The notes beneath the pieces were generated by a model, which ran no database searches, was not told the DNA's origin, and saw only the letters and a list, made by a program, of their open reading frames with translations. Shown piece after piece: positions 17,437-25,859 of a stretch of DNA of 36,246 nucleotides (position 1 is the first letter of the stretch; each line of letters starts with the position of its first letter). The DNA is from Trichodesmium sp. MAG_R03 (GTDB taxonomy: Bacteria > Cyanobacteriota > Cyanobacteriia > Cyanobacteriales > Microcoleaceae). The position numbers were made by a program, and so were the translations under genes. Location: contig JAKQYF010000023.1 of assembly GCA_023356535.1 (NCBI GenBank), positions 1 through 36,246 on the forward strand. Reading direction: 5' to 3'.

Positions 17437-18559
17437 ATGGAAGTATTAGAAATTAAACGAGAAATAGAAAATTTGTCCTCTCGCCTGGGCGCAACCCAGG
17501 ACTATCTTTGACATTCCGGCATTAAAAGCTAAAATCCAAGATTTAGAACAAATTGCAGCTCAACCGGAATTTTGGGATGACCAAACAATGGCACAAAATA
17601 CTCTGCAAGAATTTAATGATCTGAAGTCTCACCTACAACAATATCAACAATGGCAAAATGATCTGGCAGATACTAGGGCGATCATTGAATTATTGGAAGT
17701 AGAAACAGATGAATCTTTACTTGCAGAAGTAAATTTGATAATTTCTAATCTCAACCATGATTTAGACCAATGGGAATTGCAACAATTATTGTCTGGTCTA
17801 TATGATCAAAATGGAGCAGTTGTGACTATTAGTGCTGGGGCAGGAGGTACAGATGCTCAAGATTGGACAGAAATGTTGCTGCGGATGTATACGCGCTGGG
17901 CAGAAGAGCATAAATATAAGGTACAGTTGGCTGAAATTTCTGAGGGAGACGAAGCAGGTATTAAGTCTGCAACTTTGGAAATTATTGGTCGATATGCCTA
18001 CGGTTATTTAAAGTCAGAAAAAGGTGCTCATCGCTTAGTCAGAATTTCACCTTTTAATGCTAATGGCAAACGACAAACTAGTTTTGCTGGGGTGGAAGTG
18101 ATGCCTATATTAGACCATTCTGTAGCATTGGATATCCCAGAGAAGGATTTTGAAATTACTACTTCTCGTTCTGGCGGTAAGGGTGGTCAAAATGTGAATA
18201 AAGTAGAAACAGCGGTGCGAGTAATTCATATTCCCACAGGTCTTGCTGTGCGTTGTACCCAAGAGCGTAGTCAGTTACAAAACAAGGAGAAGGCTTTGGC
18301 ATTACTCAAAGCTAGGTTACTGGTAATTGCTCAAGAGCAACATACTCAAAAAATTGGTGAAATTCGAGGTGATATGGTAGAAGCTGCTTGGGGCAATCAA
18401 ATTCGTAACTATGTTTTCCATCCTTATCAGATGGTCAAAGATTTACGGACTCAGAAAGAAACTACTGCTATTACTGATGTGATGAATGGTAAGTTAGACC
18501 AATTTATTGAGGCTTATTTACGCCATGAAAATCAAATGGTCGAAACTCAGTCTGCTTAA
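17437..18559 (+). CDS. prfB: Peptide chain release factor 2, with programmed +1 frameshift
   Basis: The coding sequence is joined: 17437-17508 (24 codons) and, after skipping T17509, 17510-18559, giving about 373 residues. Translation of the first part ends MEVLEI...QDYL then TGA; slipping at CTT continues with [13 protein letters not shown]. The stop-recognition tripeptide SPF is at 204-206 and the peptide-release GGQ at 249-251 ([11 protein letters not shown]). RF2 ends translation at UGA and UAA. Autoregulation: low RF2 slows termination at the in-frame TGA and favours the shift, raising RF2. A naive start at 17588 misses the first 50 residues. The next gene follows 111 bp later. Confidence 0.97.
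17498..17512 (+). promoter_or_regulatory. prfB programmed frameshift site
   Basis: AGGACTATCTTTGAC. CTT (17506-17508) is the slippery codon, TGA (17509-17511) the in-frame stop followed by C, the most shift-prone context. AGGA at 17498-17501 can pair with the ribosome as an internal Shine-Dalgarno, weaker than the AGGGGG of E. coli. Confidence 0.95.
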
Positions 18560-18670
18560 TTTTTGCTTAATTTAGTTTTCAGTTTTTTCGGCCTATGGGA
18601 GCATTATTTCCATAATTATAGAGGTTTTCATGTAGATAGACCATAGGAGGCAAGACTAATTTGTGTTCTC

Positions 18671-19282
18671 ATGTCAAAATTCTACAGTACTATCGAACTA
18701 ATAGATATCTTAGCTACGGAGCGCCAAGCTTGTTTACAAGGGCAACGTCTTAATTTGGCTGCAACTCCTCGTACTGGAAACCCAGTAGTTGACCAATTTC
18801 TGAAACCAGAAGCTTTTCAAAAGTTTACTGCTTATCAAGATTTTAAAGCTGCTGTTCATCGCTACCAAAGAGAATATTTGATCTCTGGCATTGTTTGGCG
18901 ACAAGTGATAGTTAATAGTAAAATTATTAGTTTTCCTGTCGTCCATGAACAGTTAATTGCTTTGTCTAATGACTTAGAAATTTTGCAGGCAGCAAAGGTT
19001 TCTGTATTAGACTTCTGGAATCAAGTGACAATAGGAATGGATTTGTATTTAAGTGTGAGTCATGGTCGGGACTTTCGTCAAATAGAAATACAGGAGGTAG
19101 AAGCGATCGCTCAACGTACAGAATGGGCAAATATGCTGAAATGGGAAAAATCAAGTTTTTTGGAGATGCTTCTACAATTGGGATGGGGAAAACCAGAGTC
19201 GGCAGCTTATCGGAGAGGATGGCCTCATTCTGGTAGCGAGTATATTCATGCTGTCAAACCAGGAAAACAACCTATTTGTTGA
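18671..19282 (+). CDS. Conserved hypothetical protein, 203 aa
   Basis: I do not recognise a named family. The protein is soluble, with no signal or membrane segment. It has aromatic and Gln-rich helices, a GRDFRQIEIQEVEAIAQRTEW segment in the middle (in parts, near residues 135-155) and a C-terminal GWGKPESAAYRRGWPHSGSE motif rich in Gly, Trp and Arg. It follows prfB by 111 bp on the same strand and could be in the same transcript. It looks like a real gene because of its normal composition and length. Confidence 0.7.
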   Translation: MSKFYSTIELIDILATERQACLQGQRLNLAATPRTGNPVVDQFLKPEAFQKFTAYQDFKAAVHRYQREYLISGIVWRQVIVNSKIISFPVVHEQLIALSNDLEILQAAKVSVLDFWNQVTIGMDLYLSVSHGRDFRQIEIQEVEAIAQRTEWANMLKWEKSSFLEMLLQLGWGKPESAAYRRGWPHSGSEYIHAVKPGKQPIC

Positions 19283-19524
19283 GATATTAATTTTTAATTA
19301 ATTGACTATCAGGTTCTTCTGAAGGAATACTCCACAAATAGTATTTAACTGTCAGCTAAAAATTTAAAGGTAATAGTGGAGGCTCAACAAATTGAGTAGT
19401 AAAACCTGATTCTCAAGGGAAATTATTAAATTCACCAGTCTATACTTTTAGAGTCTATATACCGGTACTTTGATATTTTTGGCTAAAGTACCGATACTCA
19501 TACATCAACCCTTAATTACTAATC

Positions 19525-19651
19525 ATATCATGTCCGCCTGAATACTTATGCTTTCGTGTCAGGAAGGCAAAGGTCAGAAGTTAGAATACAGAAGGGTTTT
19601 TTCCAAGAAGGACTTCATTTTATGCACAAGCGATGCTACCGGACATGATAT
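19525..19651 (+). mobile_element. Y-type MITE with ATATCATGTCCG ends (copy Y1)
   Basis: 127 bp; ATATCATGTCCG (19525-19536) is the perfect inverted match of CGGACATGATAT (19640-19651). The same element occurs in the opposite orientation at 24843-24968. No coding frame. Confidence 0.88.
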
Positions 19652-19693
19652 CATTGAGGATTTTTTGTTTGACTTTGAATACATTAATTAAAT

Positions 19694-19803
19694 CAGGACT
19701 TACGCAAAGGCACTATATATAGAGCCTTGGTCCGTTACGAAGTACGCTTTTGATGTCGCGAAGCAAAATACACCCTACCAATAGCGTTCATGGGTAAGTC
19801 CTA
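19694..19803 (+). mobile_element. CAGGACTTACGCA-end MITE, core type 1, deleted (copy F), TSD TAAAT
   Basis: 110 bp, about 22 bp shorter than other type 1 copies in the core. Ends CAGGACTTACGCA and GGGTAAGTCCTA; TAAAT flanks it at 19689-19693 and 19804-19808. Confidence 0.9.
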
Positions 19804-19913
19804 TAAATACTAACAGAAATATTAGTACTTCATATACTTGGAATCTACTGTTAAATATTATAGTGGTTATTTACTTTTTTCTACGCTACAGATATTATGG
19901 AAAAGGTTTTAAT

Positions 19914-19965
19914 CTTAGAACAGTAGTATAGATATAAAGCTTAGAATAGTAGTATAGATATAAAG
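19914..19965. repeat. 26-bp tandem duplication upstream of the IS630-like ORF
   Basis: CTTAGAANAGTAGTATAGAT... is present at 19914-19939 and 19940-19965 with one mismatch, ending 10 bp before the ATG at 19976. It covers the place where a promoter and ribosome site would be. Confidence 0.9.
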
Positions 19966-19975
19966 GTAAATAAAT

Positions 19976-20425
19976 ATGGCCGGGGTATGTAAAATAGAAA
20001 TTACAGAAACAGTTCCAGAACTCAAAACATTGTTAAATCATCAAAAGACCGTTAGTGGTTTTCAGAAGATTCAAGCATTGTATTTATTTAAAATTGGTCA
20101 AGTAGCAACTGTCAAAGAATTGGCAATTACTCTAGGAGTAAATCGGATTACAGTGCAACGGTGGTTGAGACAATATCGCAGGGAAGGACTCCTAGGATTA
20201 TTGCAGGTTAAACAAAGTGGGGGGCGCAAACCAGCAATTTCAGCAGAAGTGCGAGATCAGTTGGAAAAACGACTGAATGATCCTGATAATGGTTTTCAGA
20301 GTTATGGAGAAATTCAAACATGGTTGCAGGAGGAATATAATATTAATGCTTCTTACAAGGCAGTTTATGCTACTGTTAGATATCACTTAAAAAGTAAATT
20401 GGTCAAAAATAACAAAAAATCATAG
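19976..20425 (+). pseudogene. IS630-type transposase, N-terminal HTH part only
   Basis: 149 residues: a helix-turn-helix (about 45-75, TVKELAITLGVNRITVQRWL) and a second winged-helix segment (about 85-140) as in the N-terminal half of IS630/Tc1-mariner transposases. The C-terminal DDE catalytic domain is absent; the frame ends in a Lys/Asn-rich tail at 20425 and no DDE motif follows. It may be a truncated transposase, or a stand-alone DNA-binding protein; cyanobacterial genomes often encode such short HTH ORFs as the first of two frameshifted parts. A 26-bp tandem repeat lies just upstream. Intact as a reading frame, so expression is possible. Confidence 0.8.
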
Positions 20426-20532
20426 GCGTTGCTGAAGCACAGGTATGATTTGTGGGGTTAGGGAGAGGGAGTAGTTCTCATCAATAGATATCTCCAGACA
20501 AGGTTCTTAAACCCTTACCCCACTTTTATTAG

Positions 20533-20640
20533 ATACAGCGCTTTCCATTGTTCTGAGGTAAGGCCACGGGGCAAAATGCCAGCACTACATGATTTTTACC
20601 ATTTACCCTGTACCTGATTTGCCAGAAATCTGCTGTAAGT
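20533..20640 (-). repeat. W repeat, inverted copy (W2)
   Basis: The reverse complement matches 10554-10661 through GGTAAATGGTAAAAAT and GGAAAGCGCTGTA. It lies between the IS630-like ORF and a MITE. Confidence 0.8.
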
Positions 20641-20676
20641 ATAATACTGTTTCACGGAAGTTAAAAGTTATACCAA

Positions 20677-20768
20677 CAGGACTGACGCACAGGCACTACA
20701 CGAGGGTGAGGGCAAATGCCATTCGCCCATACACATGGCGCTTTCAAGGTTAATTTACGTAAGTCCTG
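20677..20768 (-). mobile_element. CAGGACTTACGCA-end MITE, core type 4 (copy G)
   Basis: 92 bp, ends CAGGACTGACGCA and ACGTAAGTCCTG; the core is the reverse of copy D at 12380. No clean target duplication (ACCAA and TTATA). It ends 6 bp before the stop of the next gene. Confidence 0.85.
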
Positions 20769-20773
20769 TTATA

Positions 20774-21007
20774 TTAGGACTGTTTTATCGAACATAATTC
20801 AAAAGATTGAACTTCCAACACAGGACCAATCATTGTCAGTGTCATTACATCCTCTCGAACTACACCTGTAACCCTCGCTTTCTGGTCAGACTTACATAGC
20901 TTCTTAGGAGCATCCTTTAATTCATAAGTTACAGCATCAGTCACTAATGCCCAAGTAACAGTACCAAATTCTTGTTTTTTTACAATACCGCTCACTGTAA
21001 TACTCAT
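20774..21007 (-). CDS. Small hypothetical protein, 77 aa
   Basis: Starts MSITVSGIVKKQEFGTVTW and alternates beta-like segments with charged turns (VTGVVREDVMTLTMIGPVLE), which suggests a small OB- or SH3-like barrel. No family recognised. The region around its start is duplicated 260-300 bp upstream at the end of the subtilase gene (see 21268-21330), where an ATG overlaps the subtilase stop. This suggests it was first the downstream partner of the subtilase gene in one transcript. Confidence 0.7.
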   Translation of the reverse strand: MSITVSGIVKKQEFGTVTWALVTDAVTYELKDAPKKLCKSDQKARVTGVVREDVMTLTMIGPVLEVQSFELCSIKQS

Positions 21008-21044
21008 GCTAACTTTTCTTCTCTGCTGACTATAATAAAGTTCT

Positions 21045-21176
21045 TAGGACTTACCCATGAACACTATTGGCAGGGTCTGTTTTGCTAACGCCAAGCGGAG
21101 CGAACGCTTCGCGAGTTGAATTGCGCACTTCATAACACACCAAAGCTCTATATATAGTGCCTTTGCGTAAGTCCTG
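21045..21176 (-). mobile_element. CAGGACTTACGCA-end MITE, core type 1 (copy H)
   Basis: 132 bp in the reverse orientation: left TAGGACTTACCCATG and right TTTGCGTAAGTCCTG. The core matches 12170-12301 reversed. It lies upstream of the 77-aa gene, between it and the subtilase gene. Confidence 0.88.
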
Positions 21177-21267
21177 ATTATGTTTTCAAATTAGATTTTT
21201 AATCTAATTCAGTTAAAGGGTATCACAACAAATTCAATATTGTCTAGTAGAATTTCGATTTAATAGA

Positions 21268-21330
21268 CTGTATTCTTGTTTTTTTGACAATGCCACTTGC
21301 TGTAATACTACTCATGCTAACTTGTTCTCT
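21268..21330 (-). pseudogene. Truncated duplicate of the 77-aa gene start, overlapping the subtilase stop
   Basis: On the minus strand the subtilase ends NKLA then TGA inside GCATGAGTAG; the ATG overlaps this stop and reads MSSITASGIVKKTRIQ, close to MSITVSGIVKKQEF of the gene at 20774-21007. The next codons diverge. The duplicated block also contains the end of the subtilase gene, since CAGAGAA-AAGTTAGCATGAGTA is found upstream of both starts. Confidence 0.75.
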
Positions 21331-23117
21331 GTTCTAATTGCCAAACGTGCTAAACCTAAGCATAACAGGGCATTCACAACCAGGAAAATTTGAGCAGTTA
21401 TACCAGCACCTAACCCCCAAACGGCAGGGTCGATAACTGCATTCACAATTAAACAGCTAGCAACACCAATAGTAGTGCCGATCGCTACCCACTTCCATTG
21501 CTGATGACCTAATAACAACAGAATTAATAATGCTGGAATCAATACACTCGCAAAAATGGGATTCAAAATACCACTACCTTGAATTGCTCCACCAACTTCG
21601 GGCAAAGAACTACCCATCACACGCATAGGCCATTGGGGCAAATCAAAAAAATAGAAACCACGCAGGAAAAATAACCCACTGCTACCAGCAACTAATCCAG
21701 TATGTAGGGGGAAACTCCAACTAAAAGGAAAATAATTCCGCAGCAACCAAGCTAATATATAAGACCCTAACACCATTCCTAACTTAGGTAACAATGCTAC
21801 GGCACCACCATCAAGCCAAAAACCAGGATTAAGATAACCGTTATCATACAACCATCGGCAGAAGTCACGGAAAGTGATTTGACCTTTAATTGCTAACTTA
21901 ACTGCTGCTGCTGCATCTAACTGACCTACACCAAAATGGTTTAGTGGGTCTTCTGTCACAGCTCTAGCAGATTTTTTGAGAATGTTGGTAATTTCTTCTG
22001 GGTCCTGAATACCACTAGCTTTTACTAAAGCTGCAACACCTGCAACGTGAGGAGATGCCATACTTGTGCCTTGGAAGGAAGCAAATACACTCTTACCATT
22101 TTCTGGATTAATAGTTTCTTGCAGAATACCGCCAGCTTCATTTTCATCAGAGATGGAACCACCAGGAGCGGAAATATCAACTCCTGCACCAAAATTGGAA
22201 TATGGAGCTTTTTCTCCAGCAGCGTCAGTAGCGGAGACACCTATAACATGAGGATAACGAGCCGGATAATTTGCTGAATTTTGGTTGGCATTACCTACAG
22301 CAGCAATGATAACTACACCTTTATTATGAGCATAGTCAATTGCTTCTTTCATTATTTGGCTTTCACCGCCACCGCCGAGACTCATATTAATAATATCTGC
22401 ACCATGATCAGCAGCAAATTTTATGGATTCAGCAATATCAGCAACTGTACCACCACCACTAGCAGATAATACTTTTAGGGGCATGATGCTAGCTTTGTAG
22501 GCGATGCCTGCTACACCATAGTTATTATTGGTAGCTTGGGCAATAGTACCTGCAATGTGAGTACCGTGACCGTTGTCGTCAGTAGCTAATGTCCGGTCGT
22601 TAACAAAATCATACCCTGGTACAAATTTTGTTTGTTCTAGATCGGGAACTCTGGAAACACCTGTATCAATTACTGCTACAGTAATTCCGTCGCCTTGGGT
22701 TTCATTCCAGGCAGATTCGACATTGATGCTGCGGAGGTTCCATTGTTTCTCATACATAGGATCGTTAGGAGCCTCTTCACCACTATTAAAGATGATGGCA
22801 TCAGCCCTATAAATATAGTTTGGTTCTATATATTCAATATATTTGCCTAAAGAATTTTTGAGGTTTTTGAAGAGCTGGCGATCGCCCTTGACAATATATA
22901 CATTATCTGATGTGGAAAATTCACTATTCAGACGAGGTGTGACTTGGTACTCATCAGAAATTGTCCTGATTTGATCGACAATTTTAGTAATTCCGAGATC
23001 TTCACGGAAGTCTAAAATAATTGAGTCGTAGACTCCTTTATTAGCCAAACCAGAGAAATTAGATAAGGCCCAACCAAGCCCAATTAAGAATAAGCAGACA
23101 AACAAAAATTTTTTCAT
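21312..23117 (-). CDS. Membrane-anchored subtilisin-like (S8) serine protease
   Basis: 601 residues. A signal peptide or anchor covers 1-19. Residues about 30-105 form a propeptide-like region, and the S8 catalytic domain spans about 120-405. The triad is Asp151 (AVIDTG), His184 (NGHGTH) and Ser352 (GTSMASPH); the oxyanion Asn is 276 (AVGNAN). After it comes a unique tail, about 420-600, with five or so hydrophobic spans (for example LGMVLGSYILAWLLR and VLIPALLILLLLG), so the enzyme is tied to a membrane with its catalytic part outside the cytosol. Substrate unknown. Its stop overlaps an ATG of a truncated duplicate of the 77-aa gene. Confidence 0.95.
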   Translation of the reverse strand: MKKFLFVCLFLIGLGWALSNFSGLANKGVYDSIILDFREDLGITKIVDQIRTISDEYQVTPRLNSEFSTSDNVYIVKGDRQLFKNLKNSLGKYIEYIEPNYIYRADAIIFNSGEEAPNDPMYEKQWNLRSINVESAWNETQGDGITVAVIDTGVSRVPDLEQTKFVPGYDFVNDRTLATDDNGHGTHIAGTIAQATNNNYGVAGIAYKASIMPLKVLSASGGGTVADIAESIKFAADHGADIINMSLGGGGESQIMKEAIDYAHNKGVVIIAAVGNANQNSANYPARYPHVIGVSATDAAGEKAPYSNFGAGVDISAPGGSISDENEAGGILQETINPENGKSVFASFQGTSMASPHVAGVAALVKASGIQDPEEITNILKKSARAVTEDPLNHFGVGQLDAAAAVKLAIKGQITFRDFCRWLYDNGYLNPGFWLDGGAVALLPKLGMVLGSYILAWLLRNYFPFSWSFPLHTGLVAGSSGLFFLRGFYFFDLPQWPMRVMGSSLPEVGGAIQGSGILNPIFASVLIPALLILLLLGHQQWKWVAIGTTIGVASCLIVNAVIDPAVWGLGAGITAQIFLVVNALLCLGLARLAIRTENKLA

Positions 23118-23185
23118 TACTTGAGATATCTATTACTATACTGAGGACTTTTTTACTACCATAGCTTATTGCTTGATATCTTGGT

Positions 23186-23600
23186 TGACATCCTCCCGAC
23201 GCTGCTCTTACCAGACAGGGCGAGATTCCCTCTCATTCCTGTTATGGCAATTCTCAAAAGTCCTGCTATATTTAAAAGCTGGCAACAATAACTTTCCTTT
23301 ATAACCGAAGTAATCATTTTATCTAGTATTTGCTCCAACAAATAATATTGAAAAATAGAAAATTCAAGTATAGCAAAGTTTATGGTAATTGATATTAGGG
23401 GTTTTCTGTTTCATCCCACCCGCTTTCCGGAATTTTCTCCCTTCCGGCTTACTGTCGCTCCACAGACTGACAATCTGGCCTTGGCTAATTCCCAGAATGA
23501 AACTTTTAGGGGTAATCCCTTCGTAGTTGCCTTTCGTGTTCAGTACCTAGAAAAAATTAACTATACATTGTGGGCCGCTAAAGATTGCCCACAGAACTAA
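23186..23600 (-). pseudogene. IS605/TnpB right-end relic, split by another element
   Basis: On the minus strand 23186-23242 ends GGGAGGATGTCAA, the typical 3' end of cyanobacterial tnpB elements where the guide (omega) RNA lies. The rest, 23396-23600, reads as degraded tnpB 3' sequence ending GGTGGGATGAAACAG. Joining the two across 23243-23395 restores GATGAAACAGGAATGA. The two sides share CTGTT (23238-23242 and about 23404-23408), a possible 5-bp target duplication. Confidence 0.65.
23243..23395 (-). mobile_element. V-type interspersed element (copy V2)
   Basis: About 150 bp: GGCAATTCTCAAAAGTCCTG ... AACTTTCCTTTATAACCGAAG ... TTATGGTAATTGATATT. It interrupts the TnpB relic. Other copies are at 24252, 26316, 29795, 33284 and 35903. 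Ends are imperfect inverted repeats related to ATACCAATTACCATAAA. Confidence 0.8.
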
Positions 23601-23813
23601 TCAAAAATCAGAACATCACTCAATATATAGATATACCAGAACTTACAGAAGGGCCATTATTATAGTAATAGTATAAGTATTTAAAATAATGACCAAAAAT
23701 ACATCATATAGCTGGACTTTGAGATTTTTAACCGGAAAATGACTCCAAACCTAGTAGTAGCAAAGGAAATACCTGCAAGAACTAAAAATAGCTAAAGCCT
23801 AGGTAGGGCTTGC

Positions 23814-24111
23814 TGAAAAAGTCTTTTTCAGGAGTAGGGGACCCACCCCTCACATCTCTCAGGAGGAGAAGTAGGAACCTTTCCCTACGCGACATGAAAG
23901 GCATTTTTGTTATGCAACGTCCCTAGAGAGGAACGGGGGATTGGCAGAAGAGATAGTTGGATATATTTGTCTCTTCATTTTTATGCCATGGGAGTACCCG
24001 AAATCTTAACTTTTTTAGCCTTTTACCAGCAAAAAGCTAGTACTTTTTGCCACCCAAATCAGGCTAAAGCTTTGATATGTCAATGCTTTTATGATTAATC
24101 AGCAAACCCTA
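23814..24111 (+). mobile_element. T-type MITE, complete (copy T2)
   Basis: 298 bp. Ends TAGGGCTTGCTGA and TCAGCAAACCCTA are inverted and flanked by TA on both sides, the duplication typical of IS630/Tc1-mariner elements. The centre lacks any transposase gene. The copy at 10704-10968 shares most of its length. Confidence 0.85.
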
Positions 24112-24251
24112 GATAGATCAAGAAAACTATTAATTTAAGATCAAAATATTACTATAATCAGGTTTGGCCCTTATTTTTAACCTATTTTTTCTCAAAGTCC
24201 AGATAGAACCTATTTGGGATCTTTTTTCGGCGATTAGGCGATCGCCAATCT

Positions 24252-24383
24252 CTAATATCAATTACCATAAACTTTTTTGCTATACTTGGGTTTTCTATTT
24301 CTCAATATTATTTGTTGGAGTAAATACTCGATATTATTGGTAACTTCGGTGATCAAGGAAAGTTATTTTTGCAAGATTTCAAG
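24252..24383 (+). mobile_element. V-type interspersed element (copy V3)
   Basis: Begins TAATATCAATTACCATAAAC and contains GGTAACTTCGGTGATCAAGG and AAAGTTATTTTTGCA; the far end is lost. It lies directly before an IS5-type relic. Confidence 0.75.
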
Positions 24384-24412
24384 TTAAACTATCGCCAAAA
24401 CCATCAAAGTTA

Positions 24413-24628
24413 GAGAAAGAGAATTTGGGAAAAAAAGGGTTTGTTCCAGTAAAAGCCAGATAGGTAATAGAAAGAACCAATTCCTGGATGGAGAGGTGTA
24501 AAAGCTTAAGTAAAAACTTTGAAAGGACTCTTCATAACCCTAAAGCTAAGATTCATCTCTGTTTTATTCGACTAATGCTTAAGAGCATGGAGTTGGCGGA
24601 GGATGGTGGCGGCAGCTATATCGCCTAG
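24413..24628 (+). pseudogene. IS5-type transposase C-terminal relic
   Basis: One frame from 24413 reads KKGFVPVKAR, TAG (24461-24463), VIERTNSWMERCKSLSKNF, ERTLHNPKAKIHLCFIRLML, stop at 24626-24628. This is the DDE C-terminus of IS5-like transposases, where the family has RWVVERTNAWMERCKSL; the TAG replaces the Trp codon. Nothing upstream of 24413 is recognisable. Confidence 0.85.
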
Positions 24629-24650
24629 TTTTTCACAGATACCAAATGGG

Positions 24651-24679
24651 TTCTATATAGCGCTACTGCGTAAGTCCTG
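24651..24679 (+). mobile_element. Right half of a CAGGACTTACGCA-end MITE, type 2
   Basis: TTCTATATAGCGCTACTGCGTAAGTCCTG matches the right end of copies J, K and M. The left half is absent. Confidence 0.75.
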
Positions 24680-24842
24680 AACATTTAAAGACTATAGTAA
24701 TATGTAAATATGTGAGCCGTTATTTACCCTCATTGCTATACCTCCTCTGTAATTGCCATATATTTTTTCTGTTCTCTTGATATTTTGTGTACCTGCTGAT
24801 AAAAAGCCCGCACTATTGATTATAGTGCGGATGAAATATCTC

Positions 24843-24968
24843 ATATCATGTCTGGTAGCATCGTTTGTGCATAAAATTAAGTCATTCTTGGAAAAAACCT
24901 TTCTGTCTTCTATCTTCTGCCCTCTGCCAACATCCACCAAAGCATAAGTATTCAGGCGGACATGATAT
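24843..24968 (-). mobile_element. Y-type MITE (copy Y2), opposite to Y1
   Basis: 126 bp with ends ATATCATGTCTGG and GCGGACATGATAT; the interior is the reverse complement of 19525-19651, with CATAAGTATTCAGGCGGACA at its right. Confidence 0.85.
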
Positions 24969-25089
24969 TAATGATTTCGATAATCTATGTTAAGAAGTTA
25001 AAAAGTATAGTTGATAACCTCTCGTGCCAGAAGGTAAGGAAATTTCTACTGTTCCGTACATCTTCGGCTGGATAGGAATATAAGGATTA

Positions 25090-25203
25090 TTAGCTATCAT
25101 TTTGCTGATGTTCATAGTTCACTATCCAATTTGCCAATTCTTCTTCTGTAATCGTTCGCGTACTAAGTTGTAGACGAGAATGAAACTTTAAACCCAAATT
25201 TTT
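25090..25203 (-). pseudogene. 3' fragment of a paralogue of the 213-aa protein
   Basis: Minus-strand frame ending at 25090 reads LKFHSRLQLSTRTITEEELANWIVNYEHQQ then NDS stop. TITEEELANWIVNYE parallels TITKKELLSWLNDRD near the C-terminus of the gene at 25218-25859, which lies directly upstream. A decayed tandem duplicate is the simplest reading. Confidence 0.6.
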
Positions 25204-25217
25204 GGGAAGTTTTATAA

Positions 25218-25859
25218 CTAAGAACTACAACTAGGAATATATGAATTAGAAGGTGTATAGATATTACTATCTCGATCATTGAGCCAGCTTAATAATTCTT
25301 TTTTTGTGATTGTTGCTTCATTAAATTGTGGGCAAGGTGGAAAAGCAATCACTACCGTCAAAACATTAGGACTATTAGGGGTAGGATCTTGAATAGATCC
25401 ATTAGTGATAGTAGCATCAGTTTTAAATACTACTATGCCCAACTGAATATCATCCTTATTAAAAATCGGAAACTGATAAATACTTGTGCTTTTATCTTTG
25501 ACATCAGAAAAAACTTGACTCAGAAATTCACCATATTTAGTCTGGTCTTGAGGTTTTGCACCCATTAATTTTGCTAAAGAAGGCAATTTATCTGCAAAAG
25601 TAGGATTTTCTAGCTGATCAAAATCTTTTGTAGGGTTTTGAAACCAGTGTCTAGCTTGTCTTGCCAAAGGATCTGATTCTGCATATAACCATATATAGGA
25701 AATAATTTGAGAAATCATCTTTGTTTGAGCTAGCATATATCGAAGAACTGAGCCTTGAATTAGCTTGTCAGAGTTTAACTTTTCTAAGAACTGCTTTTCA
25801 GGTAACTCTGATAACTTTTGCGGGTTACTTTCACACAAATTTTCGGAGGATAATACCAT
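25218..25859 (-). CDS. Hypothetical protein, 213 aa
   Basis: No family recognised. ATG at 25859 is chosen because AGGTG lies just upstream; a TTG 13 codons earlier is possible but has no ribosome site. The first 30 residues are polar (SSENLCESNPQKLSELPEKQ), like a leader of ribosomal-peptide precursors, but the protein is too long and lacks a Gly-Gly cleavage site. The middle is helical (SVLRYMLAQTKMISQIISYI), the end beta-like (VLTVVIAFPPC) with a final Ser/Cys-rich tail (SYIPSCSS). A related 3' fragment is just downstream. There is no signal peptide. Confidence 0.65.
   Translation of the reverse strand: MVLSSENLCESNPQKLSELPEKQFLEKLNSDKLIQGSVLRYMLAQTKMISQIISYIWLYAESDPLARQARHWFQNPTKDFDQLENPTFADKLPSLAKLMGAKPQDQTKYGEFLSQVFSDVKDKSTSIYQFPIFNKDDIQLGIVVFKTDATITNGSIQDPTPNSPNVLTVVIAFPPCPQFNEATITKKELLSWLNDRDSNIYTPSNSYIPSCSS

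Noticed and set aside
22047..22277. Several plus-strand ORFs opposite the subtilase
   Set aside because: Frames opposite a conserved protease domain, low complexity, no start signals.
23382..23600. 72-codon plus-strand ORF
   Set aside because: It runs through the V element end and the TnpB relic in the wrong orientation.
24692..24947. 82- and 64-codon ORFs
   Set aside because: They lie largely in the Y2 MITE and lack any protein-like pattern.
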